Part shown: positions 1-9,235 of the stretch, piece by piece
How the letters are laid out: each line of letters opens with the position of its first letter
Numbering within the stretch: position 1 is the stretch's first letter
Assembly: GCA_024364735.1 (NCBI GenBank)
Contig: JAGFNQ010004015.1
Coordinates: 186,001-250,000, forward strand
Reading direction: 5' to 3'
Length of the DNA: 64,000 nucleotides
Source of the DNA: Boesenbergia rotunda
Taxonomy: Eukaryota > Streptophyta > Magnoliopsida > Zingiberales > Zingiberaceae
Program-made: the position numbers and the translations under genes
The notes under the pieces: generated by a model
What the model saw: the letters and a program-made list of their open reading frames with translations, nothing else
What the model was told of the DNA's origin: nothing
Databases searched by the model: none

Positions 1-322
1 ATCGGATTTTGAGACGAGTAGGCAAGTGGCCTACGAGCTGGAGCTACCGCCACAAATGGCGGCTATCCACAACGTATTCCACGTATCGATGCTCAAGAAG
101 TGTACCCCTGATGCGAGTCAAATGATGGAACCCCCACCAGTGCAAGAACCGGAGGGCCTTAGCTCCGAACGCCGACCTATACAGATTTTAGGTCGGGAGG
201 TCAAGAGGCTAAGAAACAAGGAAGTACCCTTAGTGAAGGTTCTATGGCGGAACGAGCAGTTCGAAGAAGTAACCTGGGAACAGGAAGATACGATGCGATT
301 AAAGTATCCGGAACTGTTTTAA
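1..322 (+). pseudogene. pol: 3' tail of chromovirus pol (element A0), integrase C-terminus plus chromodomain-like end
   Basis: The clean reading frame runs from 26 to the TAA at 320-322. It matches the last ~98 codons of the pol frames ending at 6303 and 27763 with several substitutions. It holds the GPY-like segment (AYELELPP, then FHVSMLKK), the linker (ERRPIQIL) and an aromatic chromodomain-like end (VKVLWRNEQFEEVTWEQED). In chromoviruses this C-terminal domain steers integration toward marked chromatin. The rest of pol lies outside the window. A one-base difference near 27 (caagtgg against caaggtgg in the other copies) shifts the upstream frame. Family assignment is firm; activity is unlikely. 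Confidence 0.85.
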
Positions 323-357
323 AGTTCGGGACGAACTTTTTATAAGGTGTGTAGGAT
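323..357 (+). other. Pol-LTR spacer of element A0: stem-loop and decayed polypurine tract
   Basis: Just after the pol stop an 8-bp inverted repeat, AAAGTTCG-GGA-CGAACTTT, is followed by AAGGTGTGTAGGAT directly before the LTR. The second motif sits where the plus-strand primer (polypurine tract) belongs, but two T's interrupt the purine run. The same arrangement occurs at 6302-6338 and 27762-27798. The stem-loop is seen; its role is inferred. Confidence 0.55.
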
Positions 358-687
358 TGTAACACCCCGAAATTTCACCATGAATAATATTGTGAATTCA
401 TTATAAAATATTATGTGAATAATATTGTGAATTCATGATGAAATATTATTATGGAAGAATATGAAATATTATGAATTCATGAATATGAAATATGATAGAA
501 TTCATGAAATGTTACCATGAAATATTATGAATTCATGAAGATGAAATGTGATAGAATTCATGAAATGTTATCATGAAATATTATGAATTCATGAATTTTA
601 TCATTATTATGAAATTTCATGGTGGGTTTGGCATAATGGGCTTGGATGTGGATTAGTGCAAAATATAATAAAAAGAAGAGGTGGAAA

Positions 688-756
688 GGAGGAAGCAAGG
701 ATTTGAACCTTGCACCTCCTCGTTGCACTCTCCATGCCTTAACCACTACACCGAGC
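688..756 (-). other. Antisense tRNA-like module with Pol III A and B boxes (LTR 1 copy)
   Basis: On the minus strand this carries an A-box-like CGGTGTAGTGG (743-753) and a perfect B box GGTTCAAATCC (699-709). The B box sits in a 5-bp T-arm-like stem (GCAAG/CTTGC). A TTTTT run on the minus strand near 670 could stop Pol III. The acceptor and anticodon stems do not pair, so this is not a working tRNA. It resembles the tRNA-derived head of a SINE, or a captured tRNA, fixed inside the LTR about 80 bp upstream of the Pol II TATA box. Confidence 0.6.
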
Positions 757-1652
757 ATTGTTTCTTGTTGAGAGAATAAGAAACATGCTTGTTAAGTGTG
801 TAAGAGTGAAGAGACATGTCTTTTCATGAGAAAAGTATAAATAAGGGGAAGTTGGAGTAACTTCCTTCTCTTCTCTTCTTCTTCCTCTTCACTCTTCCCC
901 ACCGAGACCCCCTCCCCTCTCCTTCTCATTTTCGAAAATCAAGTCTAGGGTTCTAGCCCTAGAAAAGTTGGAAGGAAGAAGACCTTTGAAGGTTCTTGCC
1001 ACTACTAAGTCTAAGGAGCCCTAGAGAAGATTCGGAAAGAATTTTCACTTGCCCTACAAATCTAGGGTACCCTACGGAGTAAGAGAAAGAGAAATCCAAG
1101 CGAAAGGATGTAAGTATCCTCTCGCCTGTGGCATAATTGTTGTTGAATGTTTGTTTGTTTCATTCTTTTGCAAGATCACAAGGACCCTCCTTGATGAAGG
1201 TTTCGGCCACCCCAAGTAAGGGGTCCAAGAAAAGAGTTTTCGGCCAAACCTTGATACATGCTAGTACTCATAGGGACTTTAGACTCATATGTGTGTTTTC
1301 CAAATTTTTGGAAGGACAAAAAACTAGGGTTTGGTACCCTACAAGTTTCGGCCACCCTTGTGGTGGAGGCCAAGTGAAGTTTTCTTTTATCAAACCTTGA
1401 TACATGCTAGTGCCCTAGGGATTCTATACACATGTGTGGTGTTTCCAAATGTTTGGGAGAACAAAAATTAGGGTTTTAGCCACCCTACAACTTTCGGCCA
1501 AAGGGGATTAAATTGGGGCTTTGGGTGGGTTTGTTATCCTAGGATGAGTAAATGGTTAGTAGTGTAGGTAAGGTGCTTGGATAAATATTTGTGTGAAGAT
1601 GCAGATTCCAAAAACCTTAGCGTTCCTACCCTACACTATTCGGCAAGGCTTG

Positions 1653-2084
1653 AACATTAGGGTTTAGGAAGGTTGAATTATTTTATGTGATGTGTATGTG
1701 AAATGATATGAGATGTATATGCATGAGATGATTAAATGATATGTTTGATTGAAATATGATGCATGTACGGATTATGAGGCATGTATGAAATATGATGAAC
1801 ATTAGGGTTTAGGAAGGTGGAATTATTTTATGTGATGTGTATGTGAAATGATATGAGATGTATATGCATGAGATGATTAAATGAGATGTTTGATTGAAAT
1901 ATGATGCATGTACGGATTATGAGGCATGTATGAAATATGATGAACATTAGGGTTTAGGAAGGTGGAATTATTTTATGTGATGTGTATGTGAAATGATATG
2001 AGATGTATATGCACGAGATGATTAAATGAGATGTTTGATTGAAATATGATGCATGTACGAATTATGAGGCATGTATGAAATATG
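1653..2084 (+). repeat. 145-bp tandem repeat inside LTR 1
   Basis: Three units start at about 1653, 1798 and 1943, each beginning AACATTAGGGTTTAGGAAGG. The N gap opens right at the end of the third unit. The other A LTRs carry two units (for example 7865 and 8011). Each unit contains a telo-box-like TTAGGGTTT. Confidence 0.85.
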
Positions 2085-2585
2085 NNNNNNNNNNNNNNNN
2101 NNNNNNNNNNNNNNNNNNNNNNNNNNNNNNNNNNNNNNNNNNNNNNNNNNNNNNNNNNNNNNNNNNNNNNNNNNNNNNNNNNNNNNNNNNNNNNNNNNNN
2201 NNNNNNNNNNNNNNNNNNNNNNNNNNNNNNNNNNNNNNNNNNNNNNNNNNNNNNNNNNNNNNNNNNNNNNNNNNNNNNNNNNNNNNNNNNNNNNNNNNNN
2301 NNNNNNNNNNNNNNNNNNNNNNNNNNNNNNNNNNNNNNNNNNNNNNNNNNNNNNNNNNNNNNNNNNNNNNNNNNNNNNNNNNNNNNNNNNNNNNNNNNNN
2401 NNNNNNNNNNNNNNNNNNNNNNNNNNNNNNNNNNNNNNNNNNNNNNNNNNNNNNNNNNNNNNNNNNNNNNNNNNNNNNNNNNNNNNNNNNNNNNNNNNNN
2501 NNNNNNNNNNNNNNNNNNNNNNNNNNNNNNNNNNNNNNNNNNNNNNNNNNNNNNNNNNNNNNNNNNNNNNNNNNNNNNNNNNNNN
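2085..2585. other. Assembly gap, 501 N
   Basis: An unresolved run starts at the edge of a tandem repeat. By comparison with LTR 2, about 0.9 kb of LTR should lie here, so the N length is not a measured distance. Confidence 1.
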
Positions 2586-2750
2586 TATACTTGATTTTAT
2601 GATAAGTGAAACCTATTATGTTATAGGTTAAATAAGCATGCTTAGTATTTGTCCTTAGTACTTTAGAAAGGAAAATTTTATATGCGGATTTAGAGATTAA
2701 GTGCACGTGACCCCGCCCCGAGGGTAGATATAAGGGCGGGCGTTACAAGT

Positions 2751-2762
2751 TGGTATCAGAGC
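2751..2762 (+). other. Primer binding site of element A1 (tRNA-iMet)
   Basis: TGGTATCAGAGC lies three bases after the LTR end. It is complementary to the 3' end of plant initiator tRNA-Met, the usual first-strand primer of chromoviruses. Confidence 0.9.
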
Positions 2763-2811
2763 AGTTTTCCCTCCACCACACACACATCAAGCTTCCTCCT
2801 GCCGCTTCCAA

Positions 2812-3225
2812 GTAAGAAATCCTAACTCGCCTTACTCTATTTATTTCATGTACAGTACGACTATATGAGATGAAGTATGTTTGCATGATATAGAAATGAT
2901 TAATGCTTGCATAAAGTAGTAATTATGTTAGCTTAATTATCACTTGTATGTATTAATGACTATGTATAGAAATGATTCATGCTTGCATGAAGTAGTGTTT
3001 TATGATAGTTGAATTATCACCTGTATAATATATATGATAAGTAATTGTAAGTTAGGTGAACATGAACACTATTTTAATAATTTAGAACTTGGGTAGGAGG
3101 GTGGTTACATATAGTAATCACTAGGGTAAACTACACCGATTTGGTGTGAGTTTTCCCCTGTATACATTTGCGAATTGAAAAAGGAAATGGTTTAGTACTA
3201 ACCATGTCATTTTTTTTAATTCCAG
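2812..3225 (+). other. Putative leader intron of element A1
   Basis: Donor CCAA/GTAAGA at 2812, branch site TACTAAC at 3196-3202, a T-rich tract, and acceptor TTCCAG ending at 3225. The first gag ATG follows immediately. The branch site lies 23 nt before the acceptor and matches the consensus exactly. The same signals are kept at 24288-24700. Splicing is inferred; no transcript was available. Confidence 0.6.
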
Positions 3226-3965
3226 ATGTTGCAGGAGGACTACCCTGAGAGATGCCGCGAGTTGCTGGAGCAGATAAAGACAATTAGGTATTGGCCGACT
3301 CGGGGAATTCAGGACACCATAGGATTCTTGGATCGGCACTTCTGGAAACTGGAGCGAGAAGGGTTTCCAGCCACGGACGATCATAGGATTGGCGCTTTAC
3401 TCCGTTCCTTGCCCAACCGGGCCAGAGAGGTGGCGCTTCAGATCTGGGGACAGCACAGATGCTGTATTCCCTATGCGGATTGTGCAGGCAGCTTCTCCGC
3501 CATGAGTTCCAGCAAATCTGGGGGACTCCGAGGAGGATCCCGAGCCGTCAGATGAGATCTGAGCGGTTGAGGAGGACCCTGAGCCCTTGAGGAGGATCCT
3601 GAGCCCTTCGAGGAGGATCCTGAGCCCTTCGAGGAGGATCCCGAGCCATTTGAGGAGGATCCTGAGCCTTCGAGGAGGATCCCGAGCCACTTGAGGAGGA
3701 TCCTGAGCCCTTCGAGGAGGATCCCGAGGCCCTCGAGGAGGATCCCGACCCTTCGAGGAGGGATCCAGAGATGCTGTGGGTGTTCGAGGAAGATGTTGAG
3801 GCAGACGAGGAGATCCTCGAGATCGAAGAAGAAGAAGACCCGATGGGAACAGTTGAGGATCCTGAGGCGGGCCAGAGGGTGATGAGCGAGGAGATAGTAG
3901 GTGTCGCTATGTTATTCTTTATGTTGGGCATCCAGGCAGCCCATCTGGCTCCCTGGGTGGATTAG
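3226..3965 (+). pseudogene. gag: Truncated gag-like ORF of element A1 with acidic repeat tail
   Basis: The ATG at 3226 sits on the inferred splice acceptor. About 85 residues follow of a helical, charged domain (begins MLQEDYPERCREL, later LEREGFPATDDHR and ALLRSLPNRAREV) that resembles retroelement gag but has no zinc knuckle. An acidic frame then takes over: EEDPEPF-type repeats, then EEILEIEEEEDP, ending VGHP-free at a TAG at 3963-3965. The two parts lie in different frames, so a frameshift or a -1 slip at the GGGGG run is needed to join them. Compared with the copy at 24701, this one has extra indels near 3477-3510 and within the repeat. No protease follows. Confidence 0.55.
3530..3775 (+). 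repeat. 21-bp coding minisatellite (EEDPEPF repeats), element A1
   Basis: Tandem units of GAGGAGGATCCTGAGCCCTTC and close variants, about ten in number. In one frame they encode an acidic, proline-containing heptapeptide. Unit number and phase differ from the matching tract at 25005-25230, including broken units near 3556-3610 and 3740-3770. Confidence 0.85.
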
Positions 3966-4090
3966 TGTATGTTGACTTATGAGAATAAATAAAAATAAGT
4001 TCCGGTTGGAATAATGAATAAAAATCTCATTTATCCAATATTGATCATGCGACACATAAGGATGAATAATACAGAAAAACCTATTATGAG

Positions 4091-6303
4091 TTGATTACCC
4101 ATGATCAAGTAGCATTCCTGGGACATATTATCTCCAAGGACGGAGTGATGGTCGACCCAATTAAAATTGAGGCCGTAAGTAACTGGTCCAGACCCAAGAA
4201 TGCCAGTGAGGTCAGAAGTTTTCTGGGGTTAGTAGGTTACTACAGAAAATTCGTAGAGAATTTCTCTCGGATTGCAGCCCCTATGACAGCTCTTACAAAG
4301 AAAGATAAGAAATATACCTGGACCGAGAAATGTGAGAAGAGTTTCTCTGAACTGAAAAGGAGACTGACTAGCGCTCCTATATTGACTCTTCCGGGAAAAT
4401 GATACGGGTTTCGATATGTACAGCGACGCATCCAAACTTGGACTCGGAGCTGTACTTATGCAAAATGGAAGGTAATTGCCTATGCCTCTAGGCAACTGAA
4501 GGAACATGAAAAGAATTATCCTACCCATGATTTGGAATTAGCAGCGGTGGTCTTTGCGCTGAAAACATGGAGGCATTATTTATATGGCACTCAGTGCAAG
4601 GTCTTTACTGATCACCAGAGTCTGCGTATTTCTTCACCCAGAAAGACCTGAATATGCGACAACGCCGATGGCTCGAGTTGGTCAAGGACTACGACTGTGA
4701 GATCTTGTACCATCCGGGAAAAGCCAACAAGGTAGCAGATGCTCTCAGTAGAAAATCTTGTGCTGTATTGTTGTCTTTATCAGCTTTGTCACGACCCTTA
4801 GGGGAAGAGATTATGGATTTCGGAATCGAGATAATATCGGGACGGCTTTCTACTCTACAGATTGCGCCGACATTATTTGATGGTATTCTGGAGAAGCAGA
4901 ATCTTGATCCGAGTCTTCGAAGAATCAGGCAGGAAATTCTCGAAGGCAAGGACGAGGGATTCCGGATTTCCGAGAACGGAGTTTTATATTTCCGGGATCG
5001 ATTATGCGTTCCCGACGACTCCGAATTACGGACAAGGATACTCGAGGAAGCTCACGGCACACCTTATGCGATGCATCCTGGGTCTACCAAGATGTATCAA
5101 GATCTGAAGGGCAAATTTTGGTGGTCCGGCATGAAGAAGGATGTAGCCCATTATATCAGCATGTGTTTGACCTGCCAGAGGGTCAAAGCAGAACACCAGA
5201 GACCTGGGGGAGTTCTGCAGCCTCTACCTATTCCCGAGTGGAAATGGGAGGACATATCTATGGATTTCATATCAGCGCTACCTCGGACTACGAATGGATA
5301 TGATAGTATATGGGTTATTGTGGACCGGCTGACAAAGTCCGCGCATTTTCTGGCTATCAGGATGACTTATTCAGTGGAGCAGTTAGCTCAACTGTACGTC
5401 CAGGAGATTGTCCGACTACACGGGGTTCCCAAGACCATCGTCTCTGACCGAGATGGTCGATTTACTTCTGATTTTTGGGGACACGTGCAGAAGGCCCTTG
5501 GCACGAAGCTGAAGTTCAGTACAGCCTTTCACCCCCAGACTGACGGGCAGACTGAACGAGTTAACCAGATACTAGAAGATATGTTACGAGCTTGCACCTT
5601 GGACTTCAAGGGAAGCTGGTGTCGATACCTAAGCCTGGCAGAGTTTGCTTATAACAACAGTTATCAGGCTACTATCGGGATGGCACCGTACGAAGCACTA
5701 TACGGAAGGAAGTGCAGATCTCCGTTATGCTGGCATGAGAGTGGTGAAACGAGGGAGATGGGACTCCAGACCGATATTATTGATGAGACCACTCAGGCTA
5801 TAAAGAATATCCGCCAGAGGATAGAGACTGCTCAGAGTCGGCAGAAGAGCTACGCTGATAAGCAACGTCGACCACTCGAGTTCGAGGTTGGGGAGTCAGT
5901 ATTCCTGAAGGTAGCCCCTATGAAAGGGGTGATGAGATTCGGAAAGAAGGGGAAACTGAGTCCGCGATACGTGGGACCCTATCAGATTTTGAGAAGAGTA
6001 GGCAAGGTGGCCTACGAGCTGGAGCTACCGCCAGAGATGGCGGCTATCCACAACGTATTCCACGTATCGATGCTCAAGAAGTGTACCCCTGATGCGAGTC
6101 AAATGATGGAACCCCCACCAGTGCAAGAACCGGAGAGCCTTAGTTCCGAACGCCGACCTATACAGATTTTAGATCGGGAGGTCAAAAGGCTAAGAAACAA
6201 GGAAGAACCCTTAGTAAAGGTTCTATGGCGGAATGAGCAATTTGAAGAAGCCACCTGGGAACAGGAAGATACGATGCGATTAAAGTATCCGGATCTGTTC
6301 TAA
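4091..6303 (+). pseudogene. pol: Chromovirus pol remnant of element A1: RT tail, RNase H, integrase, chromodomain
   Basis: The frame opens in the RT C-terminus (VAFLGHIISKDGV, FLGLVGYYRKFVENFS). RNase H follows (DASKLGLGAV, ELAAVVFAL, TDHQSL), then the integrase HHCC finger (MHPGSTKMY to CLTCQ), the DDE core (MDFISALPRTTNGYDS; VSDRDGRFTS; QTDGQTERVNQ) and the chromodomain-like tail. Gag NC, protease and the RT fingers and palm with the YxDD site are absent, so the element cannot reverse transcribe alone. Against the copy at 25551 there are three single-G changes near 4395, 4467 and 4626 that break the RNase H frame; 4654-6303 is open for 549 codons. The A2 copy shares the RT deletion. Confidence 0.9.
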
Positions 6304-6338
6304 AGTTCGTGACGAACTTTTTATAAGGTGTGTAGGAT
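6302..6338 (+). other. Pol-LTR spacer of element A1: stem-loop and decayed polypurine tract
   Basis: AAAGTTCG-TGA-CGAACTTT can form an 8-bp stem overlapping the pol stop. AAGGTGTGTAGGAT then abuts the LTR where the plus-strand primer belongs. Confidence 0.5.
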
Positions 6339-6711
6339 TGTAACACCCCGAAATTTCACCATGAATAATATTATGAATTCCTTATAAAATATTATGTGGA
6401 TAATATTGTGAATTCATGATGAAATATTATTATGGAAGAATACGAAATATTATCATGAAATGTTATGAAATATTATGAATTCATGAATATGAGATGTGAT
6501 AGACTTCATGAAATATTATCATGAAATATTATGAAATATTATGAATTCATGAATACGAGATGTGATGGAATTCATGAAATATTATCATGAAATATTATGA
6601 AATGTTAAGGAAATTCATGATATTATTATTGTTATGAAATTTCATGATGGGTTTGGCTTAAGGGGTTGGATATGGATTAGTGCAAAATAAAATAAAAAGA
6701 AGAGGTGGAAA

Positions 6712-6780
6712 GGAGGAAGCAAGGATTTGAACCTTGAACCTCCTAGTTGCACTCTCCATGCCTTAACCACTACACCAAGC
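6712..6780 (-). other. Antisense tRNA-like module with Pol III A and B boxes (LTR 2 copy)
   Basis: On the minus strand: A box TGGTGTAGTGG (rc at 6767-6777) and B box GGTTCAAATCC (rc at 6723-6733), both perfect fits to the plant consensus. A T5 run at 6694-6698 (A's on the plus strand) could end transcription. A short RNA of about 90-100 nt, antisense to the LTR, could be made. Confidence 0.6.
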
Positions 6781-7142
6781 ATTGTTTATTATTGAGAGAA
6801 TAAGAAACATGCTTGTTAAGTGTGTAAGAGTGAAGAGACATGTCTTTTCATGAGAAAAATATAAATAGGTGGAAGTTGGAGCAACTTCCTTCTCTCCTTT
6901 TCTTTTTCCTCTTCATCTTCCAAAACCGAGACCCCCTTTCTCCCTTCCCCTTCCATTTTCGAAAACAAGATCTAGGGTTCTAGCCCTAGAAAAAGTTGGA
7001 AGGAAGAAAACTCTCCAAAGACCTTGTCACTACTAAGTTCAAGAAGGCTTAGAGGAAGATTCCAAGAGAAGGATTCTCACTCACCCTCCAAGTGTAGGGT
7101 ACCCTACAATTTAAAGAGAAGAGTAAATTCAAGCGCAAGGAT

Positions 7143-8920
7143 GTAAGTATCCTCTCGCCTGTGACATAATTGTTGTTGAACGTTTGTCGTGTGCATTTCT
7201 TTGCAAAAGATCACAAGACTTCCCTTAGGAAGTTTCGGCCACCCCTTGTAAGGGGTCCAAGTGAAGTTTTCTTTGTCAAATCTTGATACATGCTAGTGCC
7301 CTAGGGATTTTAGACCCATAGGTGTTGTTTCCAAATTTTTTGGGAGAACAAAACACTAGGGTTTCCCCTTGGGAGACTTTCGGCCACCCCCTTGGAGGGA
7401 GGCCTTGGTCCCTTTGGTTATAGGAATACATTCCTTAAAACTTAATGTAAATGTGTATGGGTTTTCTTAATGGTGTTATGTACAAAATTCTAGGGTTACC
7501 CCTTGTGTAAGTTTCGGCCAAGACCTAGAGAAGGGATTAGTGAGGGTGGAATTACCCAAAAGTTTATCCATGTTTAATGTATGGTATGATATTGTATACA
7601 AGATGTTTGTATAATTGGTTGTGTGAGAATTTGGTGCCAAAAACCAAGCCTACCCTATCCTACAACTTTCGGCCCAAGAGGATTGAATTAGAGTTTTGGG
7701 TTGTTTGTTATCCTAGGATGAGTAAATGGTTAGTAGTGTAGGTAAGGTGCTTGGATAAATATTTGTGTGAAGATTGGATGTCAAAAACCTAGCCTACCCT
7801 ACCCTTACAATATTCGGCCAACTTAGGAAGATGAGGGTTTAGGGATGATTGATTTACCTATGATGAACATTAGGGTTTAGGAAGGTGGAATTATTTTATG
7901 TGATGTGTATGTGAAATGAGATGAGATGTATATGCATGAGATGATTAAATGAGATGTTTGATTGAAATATGATGCATGTACGGATTATGAGGCATGTATG
8001 AAATATGATGAACATTAGGGTTTAGGAAGGTGAAATTATTTTATGTGATGTGTATGTGAAATGATATGAGATGTATATGCATGAGATGATTAAATGAGAT
8101 GTTTGATTGAAATATGATGCATGTACGAATTATGAGGCATGTATGAAATATGATGAACATATGAACATGTATGACATATGATGTATGTATGAACATGAAT
8201 AAAATATGATGAATATATGAACATGTATGAAAACATGATGCATGTATGCATGAAATGTGATGTATGAACATGGATGACATGTGATGTATGAACATGGATG
8301 ACATATGATGTATGAACATGATGTGTGGATAATATGCTTGAAACAAATGGATACTCTATTGAAACTGGGATCAAGAGCACCCGAATGTGTGGTGTGTCCC
8401 TAAGGGATCAAGAGCACCCGAATGTGTGGTGTGTCCCTTTGAGAAGTGATTAAGAGTACCTTTAGGCATATACATATATGAGTAATTGCATGATAAATTA
8501 CTTTACTTTGAAAGTTGTGTACCCGACTCGGAAGGGGGTCGTTAAACAAATCCAATGTGCATGTTAAGGTCATGGCATTGGTAGGACGGAAGGGTCCTGC
8601 TCTAATTAGATTGGTGGCTCGCTACCCCAATTTATTAGGGAACGCGCATGATGTGGTACGACAACTGGGCCCTGGATGATGATATGATATTTTGAAGTAC
8701 TTACCATTATGGAATCTTTTGAAAAAAAAACATTTCCTATTATGATATGATCTTGTGCGGTGAAGCACTTAGAGGTATGTGAAGCAATGCTTATGATGCT
8801 TATAATGCTATCTTGATTACTGTGTACATGATATGATGTATCGATATGGATTTTGCGAGTAGGCCTGGATTCTTACTAAGCATGTTTTGCTTACTAGTTT
8901 CATGTTTTCTTATGCTGCAG
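7143..8920 (+). other. Possible LTR intron (LTR 2)
   Basis: A strong donor (AAGGAT/GTAAGTATCC) lies about 275 bp after the TATA box. A strong acceptor (TTTTCTTATGCTGCAG) ends at 8920, just before the AATAAA signal near 8991. The pair is kept in LTR 4 (28603 to 30379) and LTR 3. If used, it would remove most of the LTR repeats from transcripts. Inference from splice signals only. Confidence 0.35.
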
Positions 8921-9230
8921 ATAGCGGTAAGAAACACTTGAACTGAAGGAAGAGGCAGGAGAGCTGAAGATGTGTGGGGTGGTGGCTCGGGAATAAAGAT
9001 CTTCATATTTACATTATCATACTGTGTTAACATTTATTATTAATGAATGTTATACTTGAATCACTTATATACTTGATTTTATGATAAGTGAAACCTATTA
9101 TGTTATAGGTTAAATAAGCATGCTTAGTATTTTGTCCTTAGTACTTTAGAAAGGAAAATTTTATATGCGGATTTAGAGATTAAGTGCACGTGTCCCCGCC
9201 CCGATGGTAGATATAAGGGCGGGCGTTACA

Positions 9231-9235
9231 CCAAT
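9231..9235. other. Target-site duplication CCAAT, right side of element A1
   Basis: CCAAT follows LTR 2 and continues into the minus-strand Athila protease. The matching left copy for A1 is not in the window; position 353-357 reads AGGAT instead. Confidence 0.7.

Larger units (their letters stand above)
358..2747 (+). repeat. Chromovirus LTR 1 (family A), contains assembly gap
   Basis: The LTR starts TGTAACACCCCG and ends GGGCGTTACA, giving TGTAAC...GTTACA terminal inverted repeats. It is followed by the primer binding site at 2751. A TATA box (TATAAATA, 836-843) precedes a CT-rich leader and a GTAAGT donor-like site near 1108. The part before the N gap is clearly more diverged from the other three LTRs than they are from each other. 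The last 162 bases (2586-2747) match LTR 3 and LTR 4 almost exactly. The gap may therefore join two different LTR copies. Confidence 0.85.
6339..9230 (+). repeat. Chromovirus LTR 2 (family A), 3' LTR of element A1
   Basis: 2,892 bp, TGTAACACCCC to GGCGTTACA. TATA box at 6860-6867, CT-rich leader, two 146-bp tandem units (7865, 8011), an AT-rich ATG/TATG-rich tract to about 8330, and a possible polyadenylation signal AATAAA in the last 250 bp. It is nearly identical to LTR 3 and LTR 4. The 3' neighbour CCAAT (9231-9235) is the target-site duplication also seen at 21325 and 30689. Minus-strand frames such as 8041-8346 only translate simple ATG repeats. Confidence 0.95.

Noticed and set aside
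688..756. Functional tRNA gene
   Set aside because: A and B boxes and T arm are present, but acceptor and anticodon stems do not pair.
1653..2000. Interstitial telomere repeat (TTAGGGTTTAGG)
   Set aside because: Only one and a half telomere units per 145-bp repeat; it is part of the LTR.
3397..3931. Minus-strand Ser/Gly-rich ORFs opposite the acidic repeat
   Set aside because: Antisense shadow of the 21-bp minisatellite.
8041..8380. Minus-strand His/Ser/Met-rich ORFs (also at 23033 and 29501)
   Set aside because: They translate ATG/CAT simple repeats of the LTR and recur in each LTR copy.
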